From Sphagnum compactum (Eukaryota > Bryophyta > Sphagnopsida > Sphagnales), in NCBI GenBank assembly GCA_965153455.1, contig OZ234498.1, forward strand, positions 13,454,001 to 13,518,000: a stretch of 64,000 nucleotides of DNA. Reading direction: 5' to 3'. Each line of letters begins with the position of its first letter. The stretch's first letter is position 1. Of this stretch, positions 49,350-59,600 are shown one piece after another. The position numbers were made by a program, and so were the translations under genes. The notes under the pieces are model-generated. The model saw only the letters and a program-made list of their open reading frames with translations. It made no database searches and had not been told where the DNA came from.

Positions 49350-49431
49350 AGTCAAAGTGATGATAATTCATGAAAGAAATTTAATCAAATTTGGCTATCA
49401 ATGGAAGCCAAAAAATAAAATCATCCTTCTA
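49350..49431 (+). repeat. TAGCCAAA repeat interrupted by the Helitron
   Basis: TCAAAGTGATGAT, AATTTAATCAAATTTGGCTA and AAATCATCCTTCTA follow the family order and stop at the Helitron start. The remainder may be 54672 onward. Confidence 0.5.
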
Positions 49432-49559
49432 TCTTATATAAAAGCAAACGTGGTGTCTGTTTGTCTGTGTGTCCAAAGGTCCCTTTCAGGTCTCAAGAAA
49501 TGAGGGGTCTGTCTGTTTAGGGACATGGAGACAGGAGGTATCGTCAGTTATGGGTCAGT

Positions 49560-49930
49560 TTGTCCAATAATCTCAAGACCTGGAAAGCGGGATCTCAAAA
49601 TCGGGACCTCACCTTCAGACCTCCATAACTAACCTTGAAAACCCAGTAAGGTTTTGTTGCGGTTCTGTCCTCTACTTTCAAGACCTGGAAAGTGGGATCT
49701 CAAAAGTGGGACCTCACCTTCAGACCTTCATGACGAACCTTGAAACCCAAGCAAGGTTTTGTTGCGGTTCTGTCCAATACTTTTAAGACCTGGAAAGCGG
49801 GATCTCAAAAGTGGGACCCTCACCTTCAGAGCTCCATGACGAGCCTTGAAACCCAAGCAAGGTTTTGTTGCGATTGTGACCCATATTCTCAAGACCTGGA
49901 AAAAGGGATCTCAAAAGTGAGACCTCACCA
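49560..49930 (+). repeat. 105-bp tandem repeat, about 3.4 copies
   Basis: The phrase (C/T)AAGACCTGGAAA, then GGGATCTCAAAA, GGGACC and AAGGTTTTGTTGCG recurs with starts at 49574, 49679, 49784 and 49890. The period is 105-106 bases with few differences, so it expanded recently. Confidence 0.85.
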
Positions 49931-50010
49931 TGAGATCACAGACATTCGCGAATTGCAGCCAGGGCAGCCGCTGCAGGGGGCCGGGCGAGGTGCCACGGCC
50001 TTTTATGGCG

Positions 50011-50047
50011 TTCGGGGTGGCTGGAGTGGCATAGCCACCGGTTACCT
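50011..50047 (+). repeat. internal copy of Helitron 3'-end hairpin
   Basis: TTCGGGGTGGCTGGAGTGGC, then ATAGCCAC and GGTTACCTAC, almost identical to 54631-54668. It carries the same GTGGCT/AGCCAC stem, but CTAC follows rather than CTAG. Confidence 0.65.
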
Positions 50048-50089
50048 ACACACACATCATATATATTAATTCAGACAGTCCGGCTGTCT

Positions 50090-50320
50090 GTGACGGGGTT
50101 TTGGGGGGTGGGGGAGGGAGAGGCCGTGACAGGTGATGGGGCAGGGGGGGGGGGCCAGCACGGGGCGGGAAGTTAATTATATATAACAGGGGAACGGGGG
50201 GGGGGATCAACGGGTTAAAGAATCGGAGTGGAAAATGCGAAGGACGGGGGGGGGGGGGGGGTCGACGGGGTAAAGAACCGGAGTGGGCAATGGGAAGGAC
50301 CGGGCGGGGGGGAGCTTGAC
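50090..50320 (+). repeat. G-run repeat tract
   Basis: Three or four G-runs of 7-16 bases are spaced by a repeated (A/T)C(A/G)ACGGG(G/T)TAAAGAA and GGAGTGG phrase. Four or more G-runs in a row could form a G-quadruplex on the plus strand. Confidence 0.6.
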
Positions 50321-50321
50321 G

Positions 50322-50349
50322 GGTGCATTATGCACCGGGTTCACACTAG
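50322..50349 (+). repeat. second Helitron 3' end (hairpin plus CTAG)
   Basis: GGTGCA (50322-50327), TTA loop, TGCACC (50331-50336), then 9 bases and CTAG at 50346-50349 followed by T. It is a textbook Helitron 3' terminus, and TATAAAAGCAAACGTGGTG, as at the 5' end at 49436, follows at once. Confidence 0.6.
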
Positions 50350-50739
50350 TATAAAAGCAAACGTGGTGTCTGTCTGTCTGTCTTAAACCCCTAAACCACA
50401 TCCCCAAGAAGAAGAAGAAAAACAAGACGAGGTCCTGAAACGAGCGAGGTCCTCAAAACCTTTGAGGACCTGAACCGAGGTGGCCAGAATCCTCTGTCTA
50501 TCTGTCTGTGGTGACAAACAGGGCAGGGCAGGGCGGCCAGGGCAGACACCCACCCACTGGACCTGCTGGCGACCCGCAGCAACAGCCTGTTGATTTGTGA
50601 CCCCATTTGGAACATTTATTGGCTCATCAGCAATTCTTTTTGGAACATTGGACGTGCCCACATAGAACACCTCTCTGGAACCAGAAACAAATATGTTACC
50701 CTAGCCTTTACTTTTCAGTTTATATACAAAGGATGTGAA

Positions 50740-52077
50740 TTGCCGGAAAGGAAAATTAGGGACACACTTTTGAAGGAATGTCATGATGGACCGCTTGCGG
50801 GCCATGGTGGTGCAAAGCGCACCACAACATTCCTAAAGAAGTCCTACTATTGGCCCAACTTGAAGCTTGATGCGGAGGAGTATGTGAAGACTTGTTTAAC
50901 TTGTCAACAAAACCGGACCCTCAACAAGAAGCAAGCAGGTTTGTTGCAACCTTTGTCAATTCCTCAAGGGCCGTGGGAAAGTGTGTCAATGGACTTCATG
51001 GTAAGTTTGCCCCCTTCAAAAGGGTTTGATGCCATCATGGTTGTGGTGGATTGATTTAGCAAAATGGCACACTTCATCCCCACAAAAGATGAAGCCACGG
51101 CCCAAGAGACAGGAAGGTTGTTCTTCTCCCACATATTCAAGCATCATGGTCTTCCAAAAGACATAGTGTCGGATCGAGACCCAAAGTTTACGAGTAAGTT
51201 TTGGCGGGCCTTATGGAAGCGAATGGGGTCGGAACTCAAGATGAGCACTTCATTCCGTCCCCAAACCGATGGGCAAACCGAAAAGGTCAACTTGATGATC
51301 CAACAATTCCTAAGGAATTATGTGGCGGCGGATCAACAAGATTGGGTGGACCATTTGGAGTTAGCCGAGTTTTGTTACAACAACTTGGCACACTCCGCAA
51401 CTGGGTCCACTCCATTCCAAATGGTGACGGGCAAGTCATCAATTGTGCCCATGACTTGGGCATCACAAGGACAAACTCTAAGTGATGCAAGTGAGGAAGT
51501 GCCAATGGTCACACAACTTGATGAAGAAAGGCGGCGCCTTTGGGAGTTGGCAAAAGCCAACTTGGAGAAGGCGCATAAGAGGTACAAGGATTTTGCGGAC
51601 AAGTCCCGACGAGAGGTGAAATTCCAAGTGGGAGACGAAGTGTGATTGAACATCAAGAACTTCCGGTTGCCAGAAGGTTTAAGTCATAAGTTTATGGGCC
51701 CATATGCGGGTCCATTCAAAGTGTTGGAAAAGAAACTTTCCGACACTTATAAGTTAGAATTACCGGAAAACCTTAGAGTTCATCCCACATTTCATGTTTC
51801 CTTCTTGAAGCCGGTCAACCGTGATGCCTCAAGGCGTAATCGAGAGCACACCTCAAGGCCCCCACCAGACTTGGTTCATAATGAACGAGAGTTTGAGGTG
51901 GAGGCCGTGCTCAAGTCAAGGCAACTAAGAGGGCGAGAGCGGGAGTACCTAGTTAAGTGGAAAGGATACCATCCGATAGAAGCTTCGTGGGTGAATGAAT
52001 CCGACATGGAACATGCCCAAGAAGCCATAGAAGAGTTCCACACTAGACCGGCAAAGAAGAAAAGACGTAGAGTGTGA
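50740..52077 (+). pseudogene. Ty3/gypsy chromovirus integrase with chromodomain, 5'-truncated
   Basis: One frame with two stops reads: the zinc-binding region HDGPLAGHGGAKRTTTFL...YYWPNL...CLTCQQNR, the DDE core WESVSMDFM (Asp), DIVSDRDPKF (Asp) and TDGQTEKVN (Glu), the GPY/F-like HKFMGPYAGPFKVLEK, and a C-terminal chromodomain, VEAVLKSRQLRGREREYLVK followed by WKGY and ASWV. The chromodomain aromatic residues are kept; in chromoviruses it targets insertion to chromatin. Stops are TGA at 51052-51054 (where D-R-F-S is usual, so CGA to TGA) and TGA at 51643-51645 (where Trp is likely). Gag, protease, reverse transcriptase and RNase H are absent upstream. It ends KKKRRRV, followed by TGA at 52075-52077. 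Confidence 0.9.
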
Positions 52078-52855
52078 TCTTTCTTTTAGTGGGGAAGGGT
52101 GTCACACAAAATGTACCACATCAAGTTGCAAGTGAAATAAAGGCATTAAAACTTCCAAGAGATTGTATCATGAGAAAATTGTATAAGGCAAATAGGTTCG
52201 TCAAGTGGCATGGGACAAATGGAACTATTTCGTGTAGGCTCAAATCAAAATCGGACTCCTACCTTGGGGTTGAGGAAACTTGGCCCCGAGAGAGGAGGCA
52301 AGCAAGGTGAGCTTGCGGGGACATGCACATGCCTTAAGTGCATCCCAAAGGGTTGGTTGGTAGTGTGGCCAATGCGGGAAGTCATGACCCCGTTCGCATA
52401 CTTTAAGTGTAGCTTGGGACTTGGGTTTGGCAAACCCGAGTGTTGCTTCTCGTACCTTGATAAGCAAACCTTTTTGTTAAGGCTTGGTTGTTGTGACCAA
52501 GGCGCGAGATAGGAAAAGGAGTCATGTCAAGTAACTTAGGTCAAGAGTAGACTTGACTTGAGTTCCTCATGAGAGGAAGAATGAAAAGTTCCTCCCAAAC
52601 GAGGGGCTTCGTCAAATTAGGCTAGTTTAGTCCTCTTTTGACGAAGCCTTGGAAGAGGGTTTTTTACAAGGCCCTCTTGGACTTGTCAAGAAAGTGTTGG
52701 AATCTTGGGGACGCCTAAATTAGCTTGAGACAAGGTCCAAGCCGCAAAAGTCGGCAAATGGCCAAGGATCCAAAAAGAAAGCAATTACAATTGCATGAAG
52801 GAAAATTCTAAGTGTCAATGAGGACATTGACCTCTTTCTTCTAGTGCGGGAGAGT
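52078..52855 (+). other. sequence between gypsy stop and candidate LTR
   Basis: A purine-rich AGTGGGGAAGGG followed by TGTCACAC at 52094 looks like a polypurine tract with an LTR start. A similar pair, TAGTGCGGGAGAG then TGTCGCAAC, occurs at 52841-52865. A short hairpin, GGCTTCGTCAAA / TTTGACGAAGCC, lies near 52604-52648. No gene is seen. Confidence 0.35.
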
Positions 52856-53689
52856 GTCGCAACCCCACTTTGGCCAAGTGTGGGGGTGAAGCCCAACAAT
52901 TGGAAAAGTTGGGGATTTGGAGTCCTCCGGGACTCCCGAATGTTTAGAGCTCGACAGCAAGGCCCAAAACACCTCGCATTGAGGCGTTTTTTGTGTCATT
53001 GGAAAGGTCTTGAAACGTAAATATCGAAAATGGCCTCGCATTGGCCATTCGGACATCTTCAGCCCAAGTTATGGGCAAAAGAAGGGCCGGGAGTCAAATT
53101 GGCAGTTTGACTCCCGACAACTAAAAGTCAGGAATCGACCTCTTCCCGACGTCCGAATTGAGAGTGCGACATGGCGTTGGAAAGATCTCGACGAGGGCTA
53201 CAACTTTGGTTCAGACCTCGTTGCAATCGGACTCCACAGTCAGGAGTTATGGCCGTTCAAAGTTCCAGGAGTCCCGCGGGACAGTTTCGGGACTCCATTT
53301 CGGGACTCCATTTCGGGAGTCCCAACAAAATGTGCCATTTGGATGTAGCCCCTGTGGCGAGCTGCAGAAAATACTATAGGGAGTAAGGTGGTGGCTTACT
53401 CCCGAGTCCGAGCCGTGTTGTGAGTCTTGTGTGTCCAAGTGCTCGTGACAAGTCCTAACACCCAAGGGTGTCCCGAATGCTAAACTAACCCTTTTTGGTT
53501 GGTTTTTGGATGCAGATTCACACGAGCTAAACTAGTCCCTCTTCCTAGTCTAATCCCTGGGCTCCCAACTCGACCCTCTACCCCTTTTTAGAGTTGGAAG
53601 CCGGGAGCGTGCTATTAAGTCACAATTTCCGCAACTTGACTTTGTGAAACCCTTAAGTGGGTTTCACCCCGTGACTTGGGAGCGCATCA
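52856..53689 (+). repeat. candidate 3' LTR of the gypsy element
   Basis: It starts TGTCGCAACC right after a purine-rich tract and would end ATCA at 53689, exactly where the helicase homology starts at 53690. The length of 834 bases is reasonable for a chromovirus LTR. No 5' LTR is present in the window, so the borders rest on the TG...CA rule and on the neighbouring homology. Confidence 0.4.
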
Positions 53690-54595
53690 TTGCTGGCTCA
53701 GGGTGGGGCGCATGCACAGGCAGATGCCACACGGCAGCAGACATTTGCTGATTACTTGCAACGTGTGGGGGAGGGTGTAGAGCGCGTGTATCCCTCTGTT
53801 GGTGAAGACTCCATTCTTATTCCTCATGACATGTGCTGCAATGGCCCTACTGTGGCAGATTTGATTGAAGAAGTGTATGGCGCTCTGTCATCTATTGTTG
53901 AGTATGCTGCAAGATCTGCATACATCATTGAGCGTGCAATTCTTACACCTTTGAACGAAGATGTGAATGCACTCAATAAACTCATCAATGACAAATATGC
54001 ATTCACAAAACACGATGGCTCGCCCGCACAGCACCGCGTGTATTACAGCGCGGATTCTGTGGTGCATGGGGAGCAACATGGCATTTACCCCACTGAGTTC
54101 TTGAACACACTCAGTTTTTCGGGCGTACCACCCCATGAACTACACTTGCAGGAGGGTTGTCCCATCATATTATTACGCAACATGACCAACGGCCTGGCTA
54201 ATGGTACCAGGCTCATTGTCATTCAACTCATGCAGCATGTCATTGAAGCAGAGGTGGCAACAGGTCCTGCAAAGGGCCAACGAGTGTTCATTCCATGGCT
54301 AAGCATCACACCTTCAGACACAAAACGAATGCCTTTCACTCTGCGCCGTCGCCAGTTCCCTGTGCGCCCTGCATTTGCCATGACCATCAATAAGGCGCAA
54401 GGGCAGACATTGAAGATGGTCGGCATTTTTCTGCCCAAGCCTGTATTTACACATGGCCAGTTGTATGTGGCCATGTTGCGCATTGGGTGCCCCGAGGGGG
54501 TGAAACTGCTGGTTACAGATGGGTGGGAGGATGCTCATGAAGATGCACCTGCTGGTGTGTACACTCGTAATGTTGTTTACACAGAGGTGTTGTAA
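53690..54595 (+). pseudogene. Helitron PIF1-like helicase, C-terminal part
   Basis: An uninterrupted frame of 301 codons without an ATG at its start (upstream TGA at about 53672), so a 5'-truncated gene. It reads TRQQTFADYLQRVGEGVERV, IPHDMCC, AILTPLNEDVNALNKLI, YPTEFLNTLSFSGVPPHELH, GCPIILLRNMTNGLANGTRL, RRRQFPVRPAFAMTINKAQG and QTLKMVGIFLPKPVFTHGQLY. These are motifs IV-VI of PIF1-type Helitron helicases. RNVVYTEVL ends the protein 76 bases before the Helitron CTAG. Walker A/B motifs and Rep are missing. It is much better preserved than the Helentron helicases, so it is from a different, younger element. Confidence 0.85.
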
Positions 54596-54626
54596 CATGA
54601 TCGTGCAGACTGTAGAGCTTAACAGA

Positions 54627-54671
54627 GCGTTCGGGGTGGCTGGAGTGGCGTAGCCACGGGTTACCTACTAG
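54627..54671 (+). repeat. Helitron 3' terminus
   Basis: CGTTCGGGGTGGCTGGAGTG, the GTGGCT/AGCCAC hairpin, GGGTTACCTA and CTAG at 54668-54671, followed by T. Confidence 0.75.
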
Positions 54672-55559
54672 TAATTTTGGTTACAAACAGTGATTTTTTT
54701 GGGACAAAATTGGTCCTTTTTTCAACATGCTAAATTGGGAATTCTTTGATTTTTTGGTTTTTGGGTACAAATTCGACTAATTATGCTAACTTTTTGGAAA
54801 AATTCACCAAATTTTCAATCACACAAAATTGAAATAAAAAACCCTGATTACAAAGTACTATAGCCAAAATTGATGCACTGAAAACAAAATAGCCAATTTT
54901 TTTTTTTCAGTAAATTGATATAGACATCTGGCAATTTCTAAACAGTGCATGGTAGCTAATACTGTAGTACAGGGCCAGCTTCAGCCCATGTCTACTCAAT
55001 ATTTAATTAATTTTTTTGAACATTCTATTCCATATATATATATGTATTCCTGGATATTTCAAAAAATAATAATTTTCCTTCTTCATTTTATTAATTTTTC
55101 CTTTGAGAAAATCTTTTTGGGAAAATTTCAGCATTTCTAAAAATATATAATTTGTGCCAAAGATGCCAAGATGCTATGGTACAATATGGAGTAGTGTTGG
55201 ACCAAAATGGAGATTGTGCACATATATCATACTGATGCTGGTATTGAAGCATGGACCCAATTTTAGACAAGGCAGGTCCTGGTTAGTGATTTTCTTTCCA
55301 CTAAATTTTTTTTCCTTTTCTAGTGTATAAATGTGACCAATTTTGCTATTATTTTTGGGGAAAAAAAAGCCAAAATTTCAATATCATAAAATTGAAAAAA
55401 CAAAAAAACCTTGTCCTGGGATTAAACGGAATTTCAAATTTTCAAAAATATAGGATTGGTGTGAATTAAATAAATTGAAATATACAATCTCCATTATGAC
55501 CAATTTCACTCTGGGAAGCGTCCTTTCCACCAGCCTTTTTTTTTTCCTTGCTATTTTAA
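54672..55559. other. no gene seen; AT-rich repeat remnants
   Basis: Contains phrases such as TAATTTTGGTTAC, ATAGCCAAAATTG and AGCCAAAATTTC in mixed orientation, probably decayed pieces of the TAGCCAAA family. No ORF of interest. Confidence 0.35.
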
Positions 55560-55790
55560 ACCAGAAGATATATTAAAATTTAAAAGTGCTTTTTTGAGAT
55601 TTTCAATAGCCATAATTTGACCAAAATTCAAGAAAAAATCGCCAGTTTTCTGTACATGGTCATAGTATGTAGCCAAAAATATAAAAGGACATTTTTTTTT
55701 AATGTCACTTTCACATGTAGCTTGTAGCCAAAATTTGGCTAAATCTTCCTATGGATCATCATCATTTTGGCTACGTCACAAAATTAACAG
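55560..55790 (-). repeat. dispersed TAGCCAAA repeat, inverted long copy
   Basis: On the minus strand: GACGTAGCCAAAATGATGAT, GGAAGATTTAGCCAAATTTT, TATATTTTTGGCTACATACT, TGGTCAAATTATGGCTATTG and TTTAATATATCTTCTGG. It aligns with 42949-43195 over about 230 bases. Confidence 0.65.
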
Positions 55791-55799
55791 GAAAAAAGA

Positions 55800-56675
55800 A
55801 AACACTACTCGCCATTGTGTTGGGGCTGGGTGAGTACAAAGTTTGATTTGAAGTCTGGTAAAAACACAACCTCAGGCATGCATGTTCTGTAGCTCAGTAC
55901 TTCAATGGAGATGGGGCAGACTCCAATCATCAATCTCCTTCCAAATACTAAAATTATTTGTGAAGGCGCATCAAATTCTCTTTGGGGCATTCAGTACCAT
56001 AGTAGTAGTACCTCAGCAGCTTCAACACATGGACTGACTCCATGTCTTGTAATGAATCCTGGTGATGGTTTTGGCAACTGGATAGTAAGCCCAAAGGGGG
56101 AAGCAATAGTAGGGGCCACTGAAAGAAAGAGTGAGAATACCGAATGGAAGTACCAGCCATGCATGCTACATGTCCACTGCCCAGAGTTTGCTTTTGTGGA
56201 GATACACAGTTTAAATGTGATTCAAGTGTGTCTGGGATCACAACTGTTTCTATTGGAGCCTATTACTAGCTCTTTCATTTCAAGGATTCATCAGCAAATT
56301 CGTCCTCAAACTGACCAAACATCACTTGAACATATCTTAGAGAAACCAAAAGTATAGAAATAATATACTCTATGCCCACTGAAAAACTTGTGGCTTAAGG
56401 GCAGATTCTCTGTGATCGGTGTGAAAATCTCAAGGCACAACCTGTTTAGAGATACAATGTCAGTACTAAAACCACTTCATCCCAAGAAGGATTCTTTCAC
56501 TACTTCAACCCAGAAAAGGAACTCGGTACCTTATTCAGTGTGCCATGTCGAAAGAACAAGTCCTGCGTATCCAGACTAAACAAGTAAAACCATGAGTTTG
56601 GAGCCCATTTCGATCTGTCTTTTTAGCATACACATTGACATTTCAAAGGAAGTCAACAAATCAACATGATGGTGC
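55800..56675. other. 3' flank of the nucleotidase gene
   Basis: It lies immediately downstream of the minus-strand nucleotidase stop. An ATG-initiated 150-codon plus-strand ORF exists at 55905-56357, but its protein is unlike any family I know and it would run into the 3' region of the opposite gene; I treat it as unproven. Confidence 0.3.
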
Positions 56676-59600
56676 CTAGAAACCCATCCCCTCTAGTTCA
56701 TGTGGCATGTAGTCCTCACTGGTGCGAAAACTTTTGTTGGGCGAGTAATAACACAAATTGGTCACGTGACTAGTGTACAAGCAAGCAAACCTCTCCACCT
56801 GTCTCAACATGCCACCCGTTACTTGAATGAGCACTGTTGCAATGCTGAAACACATACCTATATTCCATATCTATGAGATTGCAGAGAAATTTCTGGACGC
56901 AACAAAAAAAATTGCTGCAGTAAATTGATGGACCCTAGTAGCAATAAGGTGCACACTTCATGGAAAATTTACAAGCAAAGCAGATGGCAAAACCTGGTGT
57001 GAAAAACGGGAGTTTTGGTAGCCAGTCTTCATGAGCTGTCCCCATATTTTGTGGAACTGCAAAATAAGTGAATCATCAGCAGAAATTATGCGAAAGATGA
57101 ATGCTGTGATTACAGCTTGAAAACAGTGGAAACTATTGCAAACTGGGATAGACAGCTGCATTTTTGCATCATGAAAAAATGTGTAAATAAAGATCAAATG
57201 CATTGATTTTTTTATTAAGAAATCACTTCCTCCAACAAGAGCACCTCAGAGTACTAGGACATACCCGATGATGGAACTCTCTTTGAAACTGGCGGTGCAG
57301 TTCACGAACATTGTTTCGTTCAGTCTATCAGAGAACCCAAAAACCCCATCGACTGCAATTTCACTCTCTTGGCACAAAAAAACACATCTCATGCATTATA
57401 GCATTTGTAAGCTGACTTTGATGATGGGTGTAGTAGGAAGATGTCTGAACTGCAGAGACTAGGATCCTTTCGGTAGAAAGGCTCTGAATCAATGGCCCTC
57501 CCATGTATGGAGAGTCTCAGGTAAAGGAGGGTGTGAGGCCCCGGGTCCTTGGGAGCTCAAATGCAGGAAGACAATTCCTTTCAAGGTTTGGTCTGCCATT
57601 TATCTGTCCCCATAATAGATATCAGATAACAAAGGAAGAACACACGAGTAGAAAGTGCTCTATGGAGTGAGGGATGTGCAATACACACTTGTAAGGAGTT
57701 GATATCGTTACTTAGTCTCTCACGCTCGTCCTTGGTGCAGTCATCAAATCTGCCACGCACAAAACTTTCAATCACACTACAATTCATAGCTTGCATGGCA
57801 CACAAAAGACTTCAGCTGCAGATGAAACTAAAAAGACCCATTTTTAAAGTATAATTTAAGTAGGAAGCATCAAGCAAGCAGCAAACTTGACACAGTAAAA
57901 ATGAAAAGACCAAAATCAAGGTTTTATGGCAATGCATACTGAAATGTCCATTCAAGGCGTTGGAGTGCACCCTCCAAGGCAGCACCTTGCTGACGCAGTC
58001 TCTGAAACTCCTGCATGCAAAAAAAATACACAGTATACTCTCATGATCCAATTAACAAAAAACCTTGTTGTGATGTGTCTTCATTGGAGACCTATGAACA
58101 TTTTACAAAATTCTGTTTCTTTACTTGCTCCAAGCATTCCTGTACCTTCCGAATGGCTGATGTGTGGCTGAGCAAATTCAGCTCCATCTCTAACTCGGGT
58201 ACCACTAACATTGTTCTCCATCCTGCATTTTTCTCTTCCCACACAGGGAACTGCATCATAATCTACCCAAAGCTTTTGTAAATGCAGCAAAAGTAAAAAG
58301 CTGAGGCTTTTTGACCACATAATATCCAAGTCAAGCAAGAAAGAAAGGAATTGATTATCTTCTAGAGCGCACCATCAAGTGGACAGGTAGCAATAATGTC
58401 ACAATGACATACCGAGCTGCTTCTTGCTTCGCAAAATGTCACCATAAATGTGGTCTCCTGCATACAAAACCTGCCATATGATCTTTTCTTTAAGCCTTAA
58501 AACCCTTCTGCCATTGTTTCATTGACTCTTTATCCTTGGGGACTTCGTTTGTGTTCATGCAAAATTGTTATGAAAAAACTCCCATAATCAATTTGTCACC
58601 AAAAAATTCAATAAAGTCTCACCAAGTTCTAGATAAAAATACTACACAGCACCCAACTCTAACCCATCACACATAAGGAAACACACAAATGACGCAAAAT
58701 GGAACTTGGACTCAAAGAGCTTCAAACTTTTTCTATGAGAGCGTGGATCAAAAGAATTGCTTTGATGACAAGGCATTGAATCTTCTTCACATCTAGAAGC
58801 CTTTGTTCCTCCTGTACCTGTGAGCCTGACTCAATTGCAAGTAACCTGTGGAGATGTGCCACACTCCCCCCCTGCGCAATGCATGTCATGCTATCAAAAG
58901 CACTGTCTTACTATACATCTTTAGAACCATGTAAGAACCAACACAAAGAACATGAATGAGGTTCAACCTTAGTTTTTCTGATACTTGCCTGGAACACCTG
59001 ATTGGTCTGCCCCGTTGTTTTTGTCAACAGCACCTGTGTAGCTGTATCAACTCCCCCTATCTGCAGTCAAGAAGATGGATAATAAGGGATGCCACCCATA
59101 TAATGGAAATGGAAGGTGGGTGTCTTTGAAAAATACTTTTAAGCCCTTGACATCTATGATCTAACTAAGAAAAAATGGTAGAATTACACTGAGATTAAAC
59201 CTGTGCAAGAGGGTTGCCATGATCTGTATTAAGGAGCATCCCACTTTTGGTGTCCACTTCAAACAAAGGTGCCCGATTGCCGTCCATAAAGAAAGCTGGT
59301 TTTGCACTGCAGGTAGGTAGCAACAGAACTGAAAATGAGAACATAAAAAGACACATCTGGCACAGTGTTTCTCCCCCCCCCCCCCAATTTTATGAGATAT
59401 GTGGTCTAGTGATCATCCACAAGAGGACTTAGCCATATTTGGCAACAGGTCAGAGAGCAAAGTAGAAACATTTAGGAATCTTGCTATAATTTGGCGACAT
59501 GCTGGAACCTATTGTCTAAATCTGGCTATTTCAAAAAAAAAAATCCCTCATAATTTTGGGCCATTTTTTCCCCTCAAAAACACCTTTGTATGAGTCGCAC

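Larger units (their letters stand above)
49432..54671 (+). mobile_element. composite Helitron, A^T insertion
   Basis: It starts with TC (TCTTATATAAAAGCAAACG) directly after A at 49431 and ends with CTAG at 54668-54671 directly before T. Upstream of CTAG is the hairpin GTGGCT / AGCCAC (54636-54641, 54652-54657) with a 10-base loop, as Helitrons require. The left flank is a TAGCCAAA-family repeat broken at CCTTCTA, and the right flank TAATTTTGGTTAC resembles the continuation of that repeat. Inside lie a second CTAG end (50346-50349) with its own hairpin, another 5'-like start (50350), tandem repeats, a truncated Ty3/gypsy element and a PIF1 helicase C-terminus. It could be one large element with nested insertions or two tandem Helitrons. 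Confidence 0.6.

Noticed and set aside
55905-56357. 150-codon plus-strand ORF starting with ATG
   Set aside because: No recognisable domain and antisense to the 3' flank of the nucleotidase gene; not enough to call a gene.
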